In this document: positions 35,159 through 47,228 of the stretch, piece after piece
How the letters are laid out: every line of letters begins with the position of its first letter
How positions within the stretch are numbered: position 1 is the first letter of the stretch
The notes under the pieces: generated by a model
What the model was told of the DNA's origin: nothing
The model's database searches: none
The model's input: the letters and a program-made list of their open reading frames with translations, nothing else
Translations under genes and position numbers: made by a program
Assembly (NCBI RefSeq): GCF_000264905.1
Contig: NW_006763132.1
Location: 2,578,719-2,642,718, forward strand
Direction: 5' to 3'
Source: Stereum hirsutum FP-91666 SS1
Taxonomy: Eukaryota; Basidiomycota; Agaricomycetes; Russulales; Stereaceae
DNA length: 64,000 bases

Positions 35159-36886
35159 ATGACTACTGAGCCCTCTGTACCAACAGCCCGAGGTACGTTG
35201 TCCCGATTTTATTTCTGTATAGAATCGTGAGTATTAACGATCAGACACCCTCTCTCTCCGCGAACCGTCTGTTTTTCATGGTCCAGCGGTGATAACGATC
35301 TTTCATGTCCTCGCAATCCTTACTACGTCATGGCGACTCGTCCAACGTACCAGGACTCAGCGTCTGGGATGGGACGATGCATTCGCAGCCCTATGTCTTC
35401 CTTTGACCTTGATTATTCTTGCCGCCGTCTGGACACGAACAGATACCCCCGCCATAGGACCTTTCCACCAGTCGGTGCACACTCGCGTTATAGCCTACTG
35501 GTTCGCATCGATCTGCTTTACCTTGACGCTTTGGTGAGCACGACCATCCCACGACCTTCGACCGCCAATCCGAACTTCGGCGGCGCAGCAAGGCTTCGAA
35601 TCGTCGCCATCGCACTTGCTGACAAGTTGTCATGGATTGTATTGTGCTGACAGGTCCGCGAGATTGAGCATGCTCACGGCTCTCATTCGTATCATTCCAG
35701 TCCAGTTCAAGCTACACCAACTCGCCAAATACTGCGCCTGGCTCTTCGTTGCGTTCGCGATTGCGTTATTAGGACAGAAGATTCCGCGATGCGTGACCAC
35801 CGCGCCGGAATGGACAGTTCTTGCTAACCCCCAGTGTCATTTGGGCATGGATGTAGGCATACTCGAGCTATGCAGTCAGTTTTTTTTATTCGTTTTTCTT
35901 CTCTTCGGAATTGGATTCGCCACTAACATCTTTATTATGAATACAGCGGACTTCGTCGGCGATTCTATCCTTATTGCCATTCCATTGCACCTACTTTGGG
36001 GCCTGTCTGTTTCGCGTGCTAGATACCGGCTGCTGATGGCCATATTCTGCGCGAGCGTGTTCACGACCGTAGTGAGCATTGTCCACGGGTGAGTACCACA
36101 AAATTCTACATCGGCCTTGGGTGCTCATATTTTTAACTTTCGTTTCCGCTAGTGTGTTTGTATTAGGCCCGACCGGCCTGCTAGAAGCCACCACAGCGAA
36201 CGTTGAGGTAGATATTGCAAAATTTTCTGCGTTCGCGCCCTTTTTCTGAAACAGGACTCGTTCTTCTTCTCATCCAGGCTGCGATTTCCGTCATCGTGTG
36301 TAACCTCGCATTGATCGCCACGGCCATCTATCGATTCATCGGCCTCAACAAAGCAGAAGACGAACTCTTCCTCACCGGACAGTATATCCCCCGTAACAGC
36401 TCCGACGAGGTCACCTCGCAGCATACCAATAGCAGCATCCACCGTGACCGCTGGAACACCAACGCCCGTCCAGTTCGAGCCGGCCTCGGTTCCGGGATAC
36501 AGTTCTGGAGACACGACAGGAGCCAGGATGAAGGCGTACAGACCATCGACGGCACTCGCTCGGGATGGGGCGGAGGGGTCCGTCCGGGGAGGGTAGTGAA
36601 TGATTGGGGGTCGAGGCACGGCACGGCGCTGGCGGTGACGGTGGATATGGAGGTGGACACGGATAGGCGTGATACGGTGGTCCTGGGGCCGGTTCGATCG
36701 AGTCGAGCGGAAGCTGAGTGCGACGACGGAGATAGTCATGGTTATAGTGGGAAGGGCAGTAGGCATTCGGATGCGAAGGAGGGGCGCATCGAGGATGAGT
36801 CGGACGCGGGGTGGAGTCCTGATACAGCGTTTGCAGGTTCTGGGCTGGAGAAAGATGGTGGTGCACCTCGGTCACCGGTGGCGTAG
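35159..36886 (+). CDS. Integral membrane protein with fungal rhodopsin-like (PTH11-type) fold
   Basis: Seven-helix membrane protein of the fungal 'rhodopsin domain' family. A short first exon MTTEPSVPTAR is spliced (donor after 35191) to AVITIFHVLAILTTSWRLVQ. Then come RTQRLGWDDAFAALCLPLTL (the W-D-D motif at the start of a helix is typical), SARLSMLTALIRIIPVQFKL, AWLFVAFAIALLGQKIPRCV, DFVGDSILIAIPLHLLWGLS, MAIFCASVFTTVVSIVHG and AAISVIVCNLALIATAIYRF. The long C-terminal tail is hydrophilic, rich in Gly, Arg, Asp and Ser, and ends GAPRSPVA with TAG at 36884-36886. Some relatives act as receptors upstream of G proteins; that is inference here. No ligand can be assigned. Confidence 0.72.
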
Positions 36887-37246
36887 ACTGGAGTGGCGGT
36901 TTGAATGTCTAATGTGTACTAGTATGTCTCCCACGTATGGTTTTTCTTCTGAATATCTGTCGAAATGGGACCATCCTTATCAGACTGGCGTTTATGCTAA
37001 GTGTTGTGTTACGTTCCCGAAATTGTTATAGCTCCTTCCCAAAGCATCAAGATCGCTAGGATACACTTTGCTCCTGTGTACCTGAAGTGTCACTCGAAAG
37101 AATGGTGTAAACTTTCAAGGCACGACATTCACCGTCAACCGTTCACCGAGAACAAATGGCTATATCTGATGGAGATCCGAAGATTGTGTGCATCTCAAGC
37201 GCAAATAAGAAATAATATAGAAGGAGTGTGTTCAACCGCAAGATGT
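36887..37246. other. Convergent intergenic region (360 bases)
   Basis: Lies between the 3' ends of the membrane protein and FAD oxidase genes. Nothing beyond expected 3' untranslated sequence seen. Confidence 0.5.
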
Positions 37247-39977
37247 TTACAGGCCATTAATGTCCAAGTAACATTCGTACCGGGGAGCTTGTGCCCCTGT
37301 CCAACCCACTAGACCCAAGATACGATCAGTCAGCGATTACTAGTTTGAGGCATATTATGCTTGACTTACCACACATCCAACAATCAAGCAGACCATAAGG
37401 ATCGCTACAAAGTCACCGTGAGTCTGATTTCATGATACCTCGGGAAGAAGGGGCATACTATTTTTGCTTGAGTGCGAGAAGAGCAACGTAATTGTCTCCC
37501 CAGAAAGAGTCTAGGGGAGTCCTGCGTCAACGCTAGCTTACAAGATATCCATGAACAGCGGCACTCACATTCGAAATTAGGCTCGTATACATCGCCTTCA
37601 TTCTATGTATGTGCGGTGCGTTGTCAGCGTCAGATCGCAGACTGATCCCCGTATACTGAGGAAACGCACGGTGTAAGCCCCTGAATCGGGTGTAATGTCA
37701 CGATAAGGCTGCAAAAGGTCAGAGACTTCCTGATACGTTGACGCAATCTCCGAAACTGTGGCGTTGTAGTCCCATACTGAGTGGAAACCGAGCTATGTCG
37801 AGATACGCACATATTAGTATAGGTATCGGCGATGGCTAAGTTCGAGAAGACATACAGTCCACAAAGACTTGTACCATGCCGGCGTGCAGCTGGTAGAATT
37901 GGCTGTGGCATTATACAGGACAGGCGTGCCTACGGCGATGTGGAGGTCATCCGTGTTGACAAGCGCATCGACGAGGGCTTCGCTACTTGACTCATCCTCA
38001 AAGACGGAGGTGGTGATGAGGCGTGTGCCAAGGATGCTTTGGCCTCCGACAGCCTGGAGATAGATGATGTGATAAGGGAATGAAGTTTCAGTCATGACGC
38101 CACAGAGGAAGATGATAAAGGATGGTAAAGAATATGAATAGAGGATGCCACGTACACTTTGAGACGCCGTAACGTACTTCGAAAAGAATTGATACCATGA
38201 GGGTAGTTCCTCGATCACTGCCTTTCCACCCTGTGAGATGGCGAAGGCGGCCACTTCTTGCATAGAGGCGTTCGCCTCTGCTAGTGTGAGCAGTGGATTG
38301 ACGTGGATGAGAGTGCTGACCTGCCGTTAGTGGAAGTTGTTTAGTTTGCGCGCACACGAGCGGTACAGAAGAGACGGTGAACATGGACTGACCCCGATAT
38401 GACCGCCCCAGCCTTCATTAGCCCATTTCACTGAGCTGTTCACCATGAACTCGAACCAATCCCTTGCATTGTCGGAGGTCTGAGTGAAAGAGATGGATGC
38501 GCTGTATCACGGTATGCGTGAATCAGAGAGAAACAGCGCCAAGTTTCATCGAGGAACACGTACACCCGAAGAGACATCTGCGGTTCGACGATATGTGAGC
38601 TTTCCAAAACAACACCAAAGGTGCCACCGCCACCACCGCGCAGCGCCCTGCAACGAAAGTCATATTAGGACAGCCGTTCACACAGCAGAAAGCAAAGACC
38701 GACCAGAACAGATCCTGGTTTTGGCATTCATTAGCGACACGAAGCTCGCCGTCGGGAGTGACAATCTTAAATTGAAGCACGCGGTCGACACCGAGACCAT
38801 AGACCGGTGAGAGTATACTATGACCAGCACCCTACGGGGTGTTCAGCAATGACCATGATAAAGTAGTGACAACGCCGCGCACCTGAACCCAGCCGCCGCT
38901 GGCCACCACAGTTTGATGGTATCCTCCGATAAATGTTATATTGTTGGCTTCGGCGAACTCGTAAATGGCCTGGAATACAGCGCCACCCTAGATACACGAC
39001 GAAGCTTTAACAGCAGCCACACAGTAGCAGTGAGAATGTATATTACCCCTACGGTCATGGCACTGTATGTGGTACCACAAGCTTCAGGCGAGAAGTTCGC
39101 GTCGTATGTTATCTAAGGACCGCATGTTCTGTCAGGAGTGGCGTAAAGTGGCTGCAGGGAAGGGAAGAGATGCATTACTGAGTCCAAGTGGTGTACCTGA
39201 ACATACGTTCAATAAATTGAAGAAGTCGCGAAATTGGAGAGGAAATACGCACCCAAACAGACAGGGAATCCGGAGAACTCGCCCGACCCTGATCACAGTA
39301 AGGCTCAGTTTCTGAGATCTGCCGAACAAAAATCAAAGCAGGACCACCTTGTAGTCATGCCCGGAGTTCTTGATTGAGAGGCGAACGCCAGTGTCTTGCG
39401 CAAACGCAAACGCGGCCTGTACGTCTGACGCATTCTGAACATCAATCTGGGAACAAGGTTTGAGCACATGTTTCTGGAGGTAGCGTATGGACAGCTCACG
39501 AAATATGGAGGTACACTGCCCTGTAAGCAGGTACTGTCTTCCCAAGCCAAAGGATTGCTGGTGTTCGTGTCATCCAGCAAGCATTTCTTTGAGGTCGATT
39601 GGCAGGTCTCCCATTGAGGCTACATTCGAAGCCAGCCGAAATTGATACATTCATCGGACATCAGTAAGGTCTTAGGAAACTTGACGAACACCCACAAGCA
39701 TGTATGCCCCAAACTGTTCAACGCGATATAAAGGGTCGGTATAATTCGCTTCGACATTCGAGCAGGCTTCAGAGTCGACCGTAACGTTCACCCCGTTGAC
39801 TGTTGAAAAGCAAGGAGCGGAGACCGGGAGTGCAGTGCGTAGTTTACCGCCAAGAGTGTCGTTCAGCGTCTGCCATTGCGAGCTTGAGATTGAGCTGGCG
39901 GGCACATCCGCCACAACACGAGCGGCACTGCTGACAGAGAAGATAAAGAATGCCGAGAGCTTTAGGCTAATCATCAT
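37247..39977 (-). CDS. Secreted FAD-linked oxidase (berberine-bridge-enzyme-like)
   Basis: Flavoprotein oxidase with an FAD-binding type-4 domain and a C-terminal berberine-bridge (BBE) motif. ATG 39977 begins MMISLKLSAFFIFSVSSAAR, a signal peptide. Next come SNVEANYTDPLYRVEQFGAY, TCLQGSVPPYF and IDVQNASDVQAAFAFAQDTG. The motif IKNSGHDYKG carries the His that binds FAD covalently in this family. Spliced exons give GGYHQTVVASGGWVQ, GAGHSILSPVYGLGVDRVLQ and GGGGGTFGVVLESSY. The end is DSFWGDNYVALLALKQKYDP plus YGLLDCWMCG and GWTGAQAPRYECYLDINGL, with TAA at 37249-37247. The site that holds a second covalent Cys in berberine bridge enzyme is not a Cys here. Substrates of fungal relatives include sugars, alcohols and secondary-metabolite intermediates; none can be assigned. 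No biosynthetic cluster surrounds it. Confidence 0.85.
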
Positions 39978-40627
39978 AGTAATAGCCAAAGTCGAAGCAA
40001 AGTTGAAAGGGCTGGCAAAAGAGTGACACCAACTTCTCAGCAGGAGCACCAGTGGTGATGGAACGAGTGAAGCGTGTATGGGGTTCCGGAGTAGGCGAGG
40101 AAGGCGATGGTTGAAATATATACGCGTTTATATCGGCATCAGTCTCGAGAATATTGAGAACATTCCGGAGGTGTCGGCAAAAGCGGCTAGCGAGCATACA
40201 GCAGGAGTGGTATAGAACCGCTTTGAACCGCGGATGGCGCCGATGGACCGCAAAGCGCACGGCCTTCTTTTTTGGAAAGGCATTCTGACATATAACAGCT
40301 GGTTCCTGACTAGGACTTGAGAGTGCTTGATTGTTGGTTGTGAGAGGTGCAATTCGGTGCAGTCGACTCATCGTCGGCGATCGAGCTATTTCCAAGCGTC
40401 ATTATTGCCAGGGCAACGTCTCGGATGGAGCAAAACCGACTCCGAGTCTTGAACTTCGTCGCTCTTCTAAAGTCTACAGAGGTCTACAGCACTCTGCGGT
40501 GAAGGGTATCCGGAGGCTTAGCGCTTAGCCTTTATCTTGAAAGCGAACCTTCACGATATCGGATATTGTCCATGTTGGACGGTGAACGTAGAACAATTGC
40601 AATACACATTACATTGGAATTCTCAGG
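39978..40627. other. Intergenic region (650 bases)
   Basis: Between the FAD oxidase start and the 3' end of the F-box-like gene, both leftward. It should be the FAD oxidase promoter. Short open frames only. Confidence 0.5.
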
Positions 40628-42047
40628 TTACTCTTCGCTTGTCACGCTCTCTACATCAAACCACGTATATCCAGGCTCAAACGACGGCTTGATATAGGCT
40701 TCACACTCCTCCTTCGTCAACGAACTTTCCAGCCTCAACAAACAATACCGGACAAGTCTTGTGGCCACGGTCCGCTCGACATTCGTGGTGTCTGCAGTTT
40801 TATCTCCTGGTGGGTTTGCATCCTCCTTGAGCATCCGCGATAGCTGTTCCACAGTGTCGAAGAACCCCAAGCATCCGAGTTCGTATCTTGTTGGCTGAAT
40901 GACCTCATGCTGCGGGATCGCGAGCATGCGCGCATGGAGAAGTTGCAAGTGTATGATATGATCTCGGTATTCGAGATGGTGGGGCATAATGTTTCGAATG
41001 TAGCCTACGAGTTCCTACAAGAACGTCAGTGCTTAAATGAGCAGAATCATGGTACCGGTGTAGGTTGGCGTAAATGTGAAGGTGACATACGGCTCCGAGT
41101 GCCTCATCACGAGTTCTCGCATGTATGATGCGGCTGATAGGATATATCATGGGTGCCAACATTTCAACCTCGTCATTGATCGCCCTGACTGATTTTAGTA
41201 TGAGAGGTGTAGGGACAAGCAAATCATTTATCCGCAAACAGGTCGTAGCTAATATTGGTGCTGGACTTACGCTTGTTCCATATGTAATATCGCTCGAGCA
41301 CATACACCCGGACCTCTGCTAACAACAGCATCGGTGGCCCAGCAGGAACATGATTACTCGTAGTGGAGCACTGTTCAAAGAAGTCTTCGTGCTCTGACCG
41401 AATGGATGCCGGGGTTTCTAGCCAATCTTTTGCACGAGCACCCGCCAAAAGGATAGGAATCGCCATTTTTACGAATGGAATGAGGGGGCGGCGGATACTG
41501 CGTTCGCGAGTGACAGGGTGTGGATTGTCCTTGAACAAACGTGCTGGCTCGATGTGAGAAAGTGAGGAGTAGACACGCAGGTGGGTGAGGACGGGTTTGA
41601 AATTCACGATCGCGCTGCCATCAAGAAAGTGAGCCTTAAATCCAGTGGACGATACAAAAACCCGTTTACCCAGTTCGAGCATTAACAAGTTCATCCTTCC
41701 AAAGATAGCTCATGAGCTTCAGGGTACATGCTCTGAATGTTGCATCGACGTGCAGCAAAGACGAGAAGGCGTTTCGTGCACCCCAAGATCGATGGTCCTC
41801 GTCTGGGCGAAGAAGAAGACATGCGATGAAGTCGCCAAGAGTCAAAGCAGCGATGTTGTAAACAATCTCTGTAGGAAGAGAAGGGCCGAATCGTACGGGT
41901 CTAGATGACGAAGGAGATATAGTTTGAGCGCTGCGATCCCCACTGGAATTTTCTCCGTCCGAGCCTGAGTGCGAGTCTGTCAGTGTGATGATCTTGAACG
42001 TTCCTTAAGCATGTAGACGAACGCGCTGGCTGTCCGCGTCTGGCCAT
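40628..42047 (-). CDS. F-box-like Agaricomycete protein, function unknown
   Basis: Conserved in mushroom-forming fungi by recollection of the family, without assigned function. After a Ser-rich N terminus comes FGPSLPTEIVYNIAALTLGD, which resembles the start of an F-box (LPxEI). It continues FSSLLHVDATFRACTLKLMS and YLWKDELVNARTG. A 55-nt intron joins this to AIVNFKPVLTHLRVYSSLSH. Then come IPFVKMAIPILLAGARAKDW, PMLLLAEVRVYVLERYYIWN and, after introns, EVEMLAPMIYPISRIIHART and YIRNIMPHHLEYRDHIIHLQ. It ends DVESVTSEE with TAA at 40630-40628. If the F-box is real it could be a substrate receptor of an SCF ubiquitin ligase. The 5' end is uncertain: ATG 42047 is in another frame and would need a further splice. 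Confidence 0.6.
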
Positions 42048-42478
42048 ACTGAGAGAAAGTGTACGGTATAAGCGTTTCAGTACGGGCGCTGGGGGTGAGG
42101 TGCAAAGGCAACATAAAATTACTTTTTCAGAATTGACAAAGGTAGTCTATGACGTCACGTGGCACAGGTTGAGACATTGATTGTGTGGGTGGCGGGTGGC
42201 CCCGGGGCCCGGGCTGAACGGCTCGGGTTGAGATACTGTTTTCGAGTAAGTAGTACTCCACGTCTCTTGCTGAAAGGCTCATCGACGTCTTTTGGGATAG
42301 GCACTGATACGCGAGGAAACTTGGACAAGTGTTCCGGGAAAAGTTGCCCTCGGCTTAACTCTGTTAAATACAGGGAACTCAGAACTCACAGCAGCATGCC
42401 GTGTCTCGACATCGGGAGACATTGGGGCACTGACTGGATCCACCAGAGAGCTGCCCTAATTCAAGTGAGAAAAGCAGG

Positions 42479-42757
42479 TCATTGATCAAACGCATGTTTG
42501 TTAGACCAAACGGTGATGTACCTTTTCAATAGTCTCATAACCTTCCTAGTGTAAAGTACGGGGTCACAGAGGATGTGCAACTCTATCTCATGAAAAGCTT
42601 TGTTGTTGGCACCCTCACTTTTGATGATTCTCACAACTTTCCCGCCTTTCTGCATAGTAGTAAACACCACAAAGTCCCAAACGCACTGGCGCAGCGGGGA
42701 GGTTGCGTTGAGACTCAGTGAGTGCCAACCTGTCTTTCGCCCAACGAAAATCGGCAA
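42479..42757 (-). CDS. Possible coding exon or small protein, 92 codons
   Basis: Open frame starting MPIFVGRKTGWHSLSLNATS and including RIIKSEGANNKAFHEIELHI. Its amino-acid mix looks protein-like (alternating hydrophobic and polar, W/F/Y spaced), but no family was recognised and no clear partner exon was found on either side. It may be one exon of a lineage-specific gene, a decayed copy, or chance. Confidence 0.25.
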   Translation of the reverse strand: MPIFVGRKTGWHSLSLNATSPLRQCVWDFVVFTTMQKGGKVVRIIKSEGANNKAFHEIELHILCDPVLYTRKVMRLLKRYITVWSNKHAFDQ

Positions 42758-43128
42758 ACCATGAGCTAATCAGTATGACCATGGAGATCTATAATCTCCC
42801 AGAAGACAGTCAGCAAAGCATAAAGACAACGAGAGAACAAGGACGAGGTTGCAGACTCGGTCAAAGTGAAGGATAGCTGACGAGAAAGGCATGACGCTAG
42901 GAAAGATAGACCTTGGTAAGCGCCAACAAACCACCTCGATGGTCAGCGATATTTACGAGTGCTTTCATCCTCACTATTCAGAAACATCGAGTGCACATTG
43001 TAAGACGAGAATGGACATCGCCTGGGTACATCTTGTGCTTTGAAAGATTACATCTCGAAATCTCGCAAACTACAGCGGTTCGGCAATTTGGTCGGAATGA
43101 CTTGCAGCTCTTACGCTTCATTCACTCA

Positions 43129-43146
43129 CCCCTTGGCTACATAAGG
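43129..43146 (+). promoter_or_regulatory. Stress-element-like CCCCT and TATA-like site before the GST gene
   Basis: CCCCT (the core of the yeast stress response element) at 43129-43133 is followed by a TATA-like TACATAAGG at 43138-43146, about 70 bases before the ATG. Such a pair would suit a stress-induced GST. Short motifs; chance match possible. Confidence 0.3.
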
Positions 43147-43209
43147 CGATTCTATTTTCGCTTTCAATCTCGCAACATACCGTCCAACCTTCGCTCATCG
43201 TCGTCCAAG

Positions 43210-44258
43210 ATGGTTCTCAAGCTCTACGGATTCCCCATCTCGACCTGCACCAAGCGTGTCGCCGTCACTCTCAAAGAGCACAATGTCCCCTATGAGCTCA
43301 TCGTCATCGATATAACCAAGGGCGTGCAGAAAGACCCGTCCTACAAGGAAATTCAACCCTTTGGTCAGATCCCCTACATCGTGCGTGTTTATAACCCTTC
43401 CTTTCTCTTTGGACCATTTCAGCCATATCATCTTCAATATCGTCTAATTCCTCTGGTTTTCCCTTTCTCCGTCCTTCGCTTGATCCTCACACTCATCTGT
43501 GTATATAACTTTCACTAGGATGACGATGGATTCATACTCTACGAGTCTCGCGCCATCTGCCGGTACATCGCCGCCAAATACGCTTCCCAGGGCCCACAAC
43601 CACCCCTCCTTCCCCCAACTGCGGAGATCTCCAGGTTTGCCAAGTTCGAGCAGGGTGCGAGCATTGAGATGTGTGATTTCGACCCGAGCGCCTCAAAGAT
43701 TGTCGGCGAGAAGGTGTTCAAGCCGTGCGTGGTTTTCCTATGTCCCAAATCCCAATCCCTGATTCACTCGTTTTGATTTTTCAACGAGTCCTGTGCGCTA
43801 AATCAGATTTGTAGCATGTTTAATCAGACGACGGACGAAGAAGTAGTTAAGACACACCTCGTAACGTTGAACGCAAAGCTTGACGCGTACGAGAATATAC
43901 TCAGCAAGCAGAAATATATCGGCGGTGAGGTGTGTATCAAGCCACCTATTCTCAGTTCCCGCTCCATCCGTAGACCTCCGAACATGAGCTGTCGCGCTCA
44001 ATGATACTACAGGATCTTACTCTCGCCGACATCTTCCACCTCCCCTATGGTCACTTGCTCGGAGTCGCAGGCCACGGCGTTGACACGCTCGCTGATAGGC
44101 CAAATGTCGCTCGGTAAGCTCTTCTAGAGCGTCATTCGTCCTTTGAAAAAAAGTTTCCTCTTTGTACTCAATGCTTTTTTTTTCGATTTATCGATTGTAG
44201 GTGGTGGAAAGACATATCGTCTCGCCCGGCGTGGACCGCTGTCCAGGACGGTGCTTGA
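43210..44258 (+). CDS. Glutathione S-transferase, phi-like
   Basis: Soluble GST that conjugates glutathione to electrophiles or reduces peroxides. Exon 1 (43210-43380) encodes MVLKLYGFPISTCTKRVAVT and EIQPFGQIPYI. Exon 2 (43519-43724) encodes DDDGFILYESRAICRYIAAK. In that piece the E-S-R-A-I is the conserved glutathione-binding turn, and Pro in QIPYI is the cis-proline. The N-terminal STC segment holds the candidate catalytic Ser of phi-type GSTs. Exon 3 gives MFNQTTDEEVVKTHLVTLNA and KYIGGE; exon 4 gives DLTLADIFHLPYGHLLGVAG. The last exon gives WWKDISSRPAWTAVQDGA and TGA at 44256-44258. The length, about 215 residues, is normal for the family. Complete, with no visible defects. Confidence 0.93.
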
Positions 44259-47228
44259 TATCGATCATCTCTCATCAGTCACTTGGCCTCGATCTGTGTA
44301 TTCATCGAATATTCATCTCTTTTATCGATATGTACTCATACGTACGGACGCTGCAGTCGTGCTTACATGTCGATATGTTCTGTCTTGAGGACCACGTCAA
44401 GTTCGGTATATCGTTTGCGCTAGGTTCCGAAAGAGTTGTCAAGCCCCCGTATGTATCACGAACAAGGTCCCCGAAGGACACGAGTGATTGCCAGGCTTCG
44501 CATACCGCATCGGGACTGGGCTATGAGATACAATGACAGAGTTCACTGCTCTCCACTTCACCATCATCTCATTTGGACAACCTTGAAGTCAAAAAACTGC
44601 CCCTGTCACAGAGGCCTTGCCGTATACCGTAAGCATCCATCATTTTTCCTACATGAAGACTCCTGAGTCCTCTTACCCTAAACCACATCCGTCTAACTAT
44701 ATTCCTTGCCAGTTACGCTGCCCGTCATGGTCCAATGACATCAAGATGATAAGCGTCACGGTACTCCTCTAATTTTGACGTGTGAAAACATCGCTCTCAA
44801 CTGACCACGCTGATTGGACGATCAGTCTCGTTGAGGAAGAACTCTGAGCTCATCCTTGAGGTCATGTCTCTTTTTCCTGAAGGTGGCCGTTCATTGCGAA
44901 GTATTTTTTCGATCATAGTGACGACAGACGTGAAGTGGTCATCAAGAATGCTCTACGAAGTCCTGCGTCCGTCTGATGAATTTCGAACCAAGTTTGCTCG
45001 TGAAGAAGAGGAACGAGCATGCTGAGTCTAATCCTACCATGGTATATCTCAGTACATTGTCGTCTTTCTGGGTCTTGGCTGAGAGCCTTCGAACAGGGTG
45101 CCATGTCTTGACTTCTTGGCAAGTGAACAGGCTCCGGAGTCCGGGATATACACAGTCCTGCTGACGATGATGCGGTCAGTTGCTATACGGCAAAACCGAC
45201 ATGACCATGCTCAAGTCATTCGACGTCGTGTCATCAAGCCGAAGATAGATACGTATTCCCTTGTTTGATCATGTATACGCTGCTTCTCAGTCGGTAGAGG
45301 TTACTGATATGAACGATGATATAGACGATGACGACGTGTCTTTCGGCCTCACATCTCATGGCCTGAAGAACGTTGTTTTCTTCACAATTCGTTTCATGCA
45401 TCCTCGATCCTCGATTCCTTGATCTATCGATCCTTCTTTCTCCACTATTTTTGACAGCGGAATACTAGACGACTTGCACAGTCCACTTATCCTTCCAATT
45501 CCACCGTGCGCCAAAGTCCGACTTCATCCATTCTTCGAGTTATTCGTGTGCGAGCAAGCGCTCTGCTTCGACGCCACGATGCGCTTCCGGGACATCCACA
45601 CCAAAATAACCAGTGGAGGTCGCTGCTTCCTTTCACTCCACTCAACCTACTCACCATTTGGTCAACGCGGTAAACAAATTGCCCGTGACTCTCAAGCTCA
45701 CCGGACGTCTCCCCAGTGTGTTGGGGATCCAAACATCGCGACCTCTCAAAAATATTGTGAAACCACCGAGTCTTAGGCTGCGCCACTAACCTTTGCCTTT
45801 CGGAAAGAGCGAAGTCTTGTCAGAGTGTTCTTCATCTCCTCGAAGCACATCGGCACAGGTCTCGAGTCATGTGGGGACCTTGTCTTACTCAGGCGCAATG
45901 TTCTCCTGTGTTCGATGTGTTTTCTGCTCACACGACGAACACAGGCTATTCTTTCGCTTCCATCTCGTCTGCCGACCAGGCGTAGAGAACATACCTTTTC
46001 GGGGACGAATACGTGCTCTGACCTATGTATACAGGTATGTCTTCAAGACTCAGAAACTTCTCATCTTCGAGGAGAACTACTAGGCTCATAGCTGCGGTCT
46101 ATTGTTGCAAGCATGAGAGTCTAGGGCTCTAGCCAGGGACAGCAAGTGCTGTAGACAGGTCGTGTCGGAATGGAAATGACCCAGACAGGACCAGGCTATG
46201 TTCAGACGCTGACTGTGCCCAAGACGCGAAGTTCTCTTACCCGGTTACATATATGAACATGTCGTGAACAGGGATTGTCGCGCGGGCGAGTGTGTGTATG
46301 TAGTATGTGCAGTAAAGTTTTGCCATGGGAAGCTGGATGATTAAATCTTGATTGCAACGGGTCTCGAGACCTCGAGACCTAGCGCGACTGATGGTATCGT
46401 TTGAGGAGACGACCTGGTATGTTTTCTCTCACAGAGTCCCGCGTGAGTGCCTCGTCGTGGGTCTGCAGCATCCCGAGGACGTATCCTTTCTTTGTTGTCT
46501 TGCGACCGGTCGAATGCTGCGAAGCACCGCTCAGTCCAGCCCACCTAGAGCCCAAGTCTCGACCGTGGTGCCAGCAACGATGCTTATTACCCTGCTGCAA
46601 GAGCAGCAGAGCAAGATCATCTAGGAGAGGATACTCGTTATCCAGTTCTTCACCGCTGTGGAACGTGTAAATATTGGCAAGAGGTTTGAAGGAGTTAGGA
46701 GAGCAGCTGACCAAAGCGCTACCGCTTTGGTATTGGTTCCGTCGAGAAATGAATGCGGGGTAAGAGCCACATGACGATCCCCAGCATTGATCGGTGGGTC
46801 AGGTGGGCCAAGCTCTCGGAAGGTTTACGTCCGTTTTTGGGAGACAACAGTTCCCACGTTGTGCACACTAAATAGGTTCGGCGACAGAGAAAAGATCTTG
46901 TAAATCATTTTTTAAATAATTTCCGCTGTCAAAAAATACTTTCAACTGAAGCACCAGCTGCTGCGAATTGTGGGGTAGATTATGCACTACTGCTCCCGGC
47001 TGTAAGAGACGTGTGAGACCGTGGGGAAACAGCGAAGGAGTTGTGTGGGAAAACGGACGTGAAAGGTTATTTGTGAAACTAGAATGAGTAGCTGAATTTG
47101 CAACGCCGAGCACCACAGGTCGCCGGGCCAAGCGGTATATATACTTGGCTGCGACTCATCCACTTCCTTCCATCTCTTTCTCTCCCCCATCACCACTGCA
47201 CAACCTTGCCAACAAAATAAACAGCACA
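44259..47228. other. Long gene-poor interval (about 3 kb)
   Basis: Largest stretch without a supported gene. Open frames up to about 110 codons overlap on both strands and show no known features. A 12-base perfect palindrome GGTCTCGAGACC lies near 46361-46372, followed by a repeat of its second half. The last 100 bases hold the promoter of the next gene. It could harbour decayed sequence, a non-coding transcript or small lineage-specific genes. Confidence 0.4.
47136..47143 (+). promoter_or_regulatory. TATA box of the serine-rich protein gene
   Basis: TATATATA lies 86 bases before the ATG at 47229 and is followed by a C/T-rich stretch typical of a fungal transcription start region. Confidence 0.5.

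Larger units (their letters stand above)
42048..43209. other. Intergenic region upstream of the GST gene
   Basis: About 1.16 kb between divergent genes. It contains one possible small coding exon (42479-42757, minus) and the GST promoter elements near 43129-43146. Confidence 0.45.

Noticed and set aside
36149..36875. Minus-strand frames up to 205 codons
   Set aside because: Antisense to the last exon of the rhodopsin-fold gene, which continues a well-supported frame.
45474..46091. Several overlapping frames around 100 codons on both strands
   Set aside because: No domain or consistent splicing; composition resembles non-coding sequence.
46361..46381. Palindrome GGTCTCGAGACC as a protein-binding site or hairpin terminator
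   Set aside because: A single 12-base palindrome is expected by chance in 64 kb, and no gene end is nearby.
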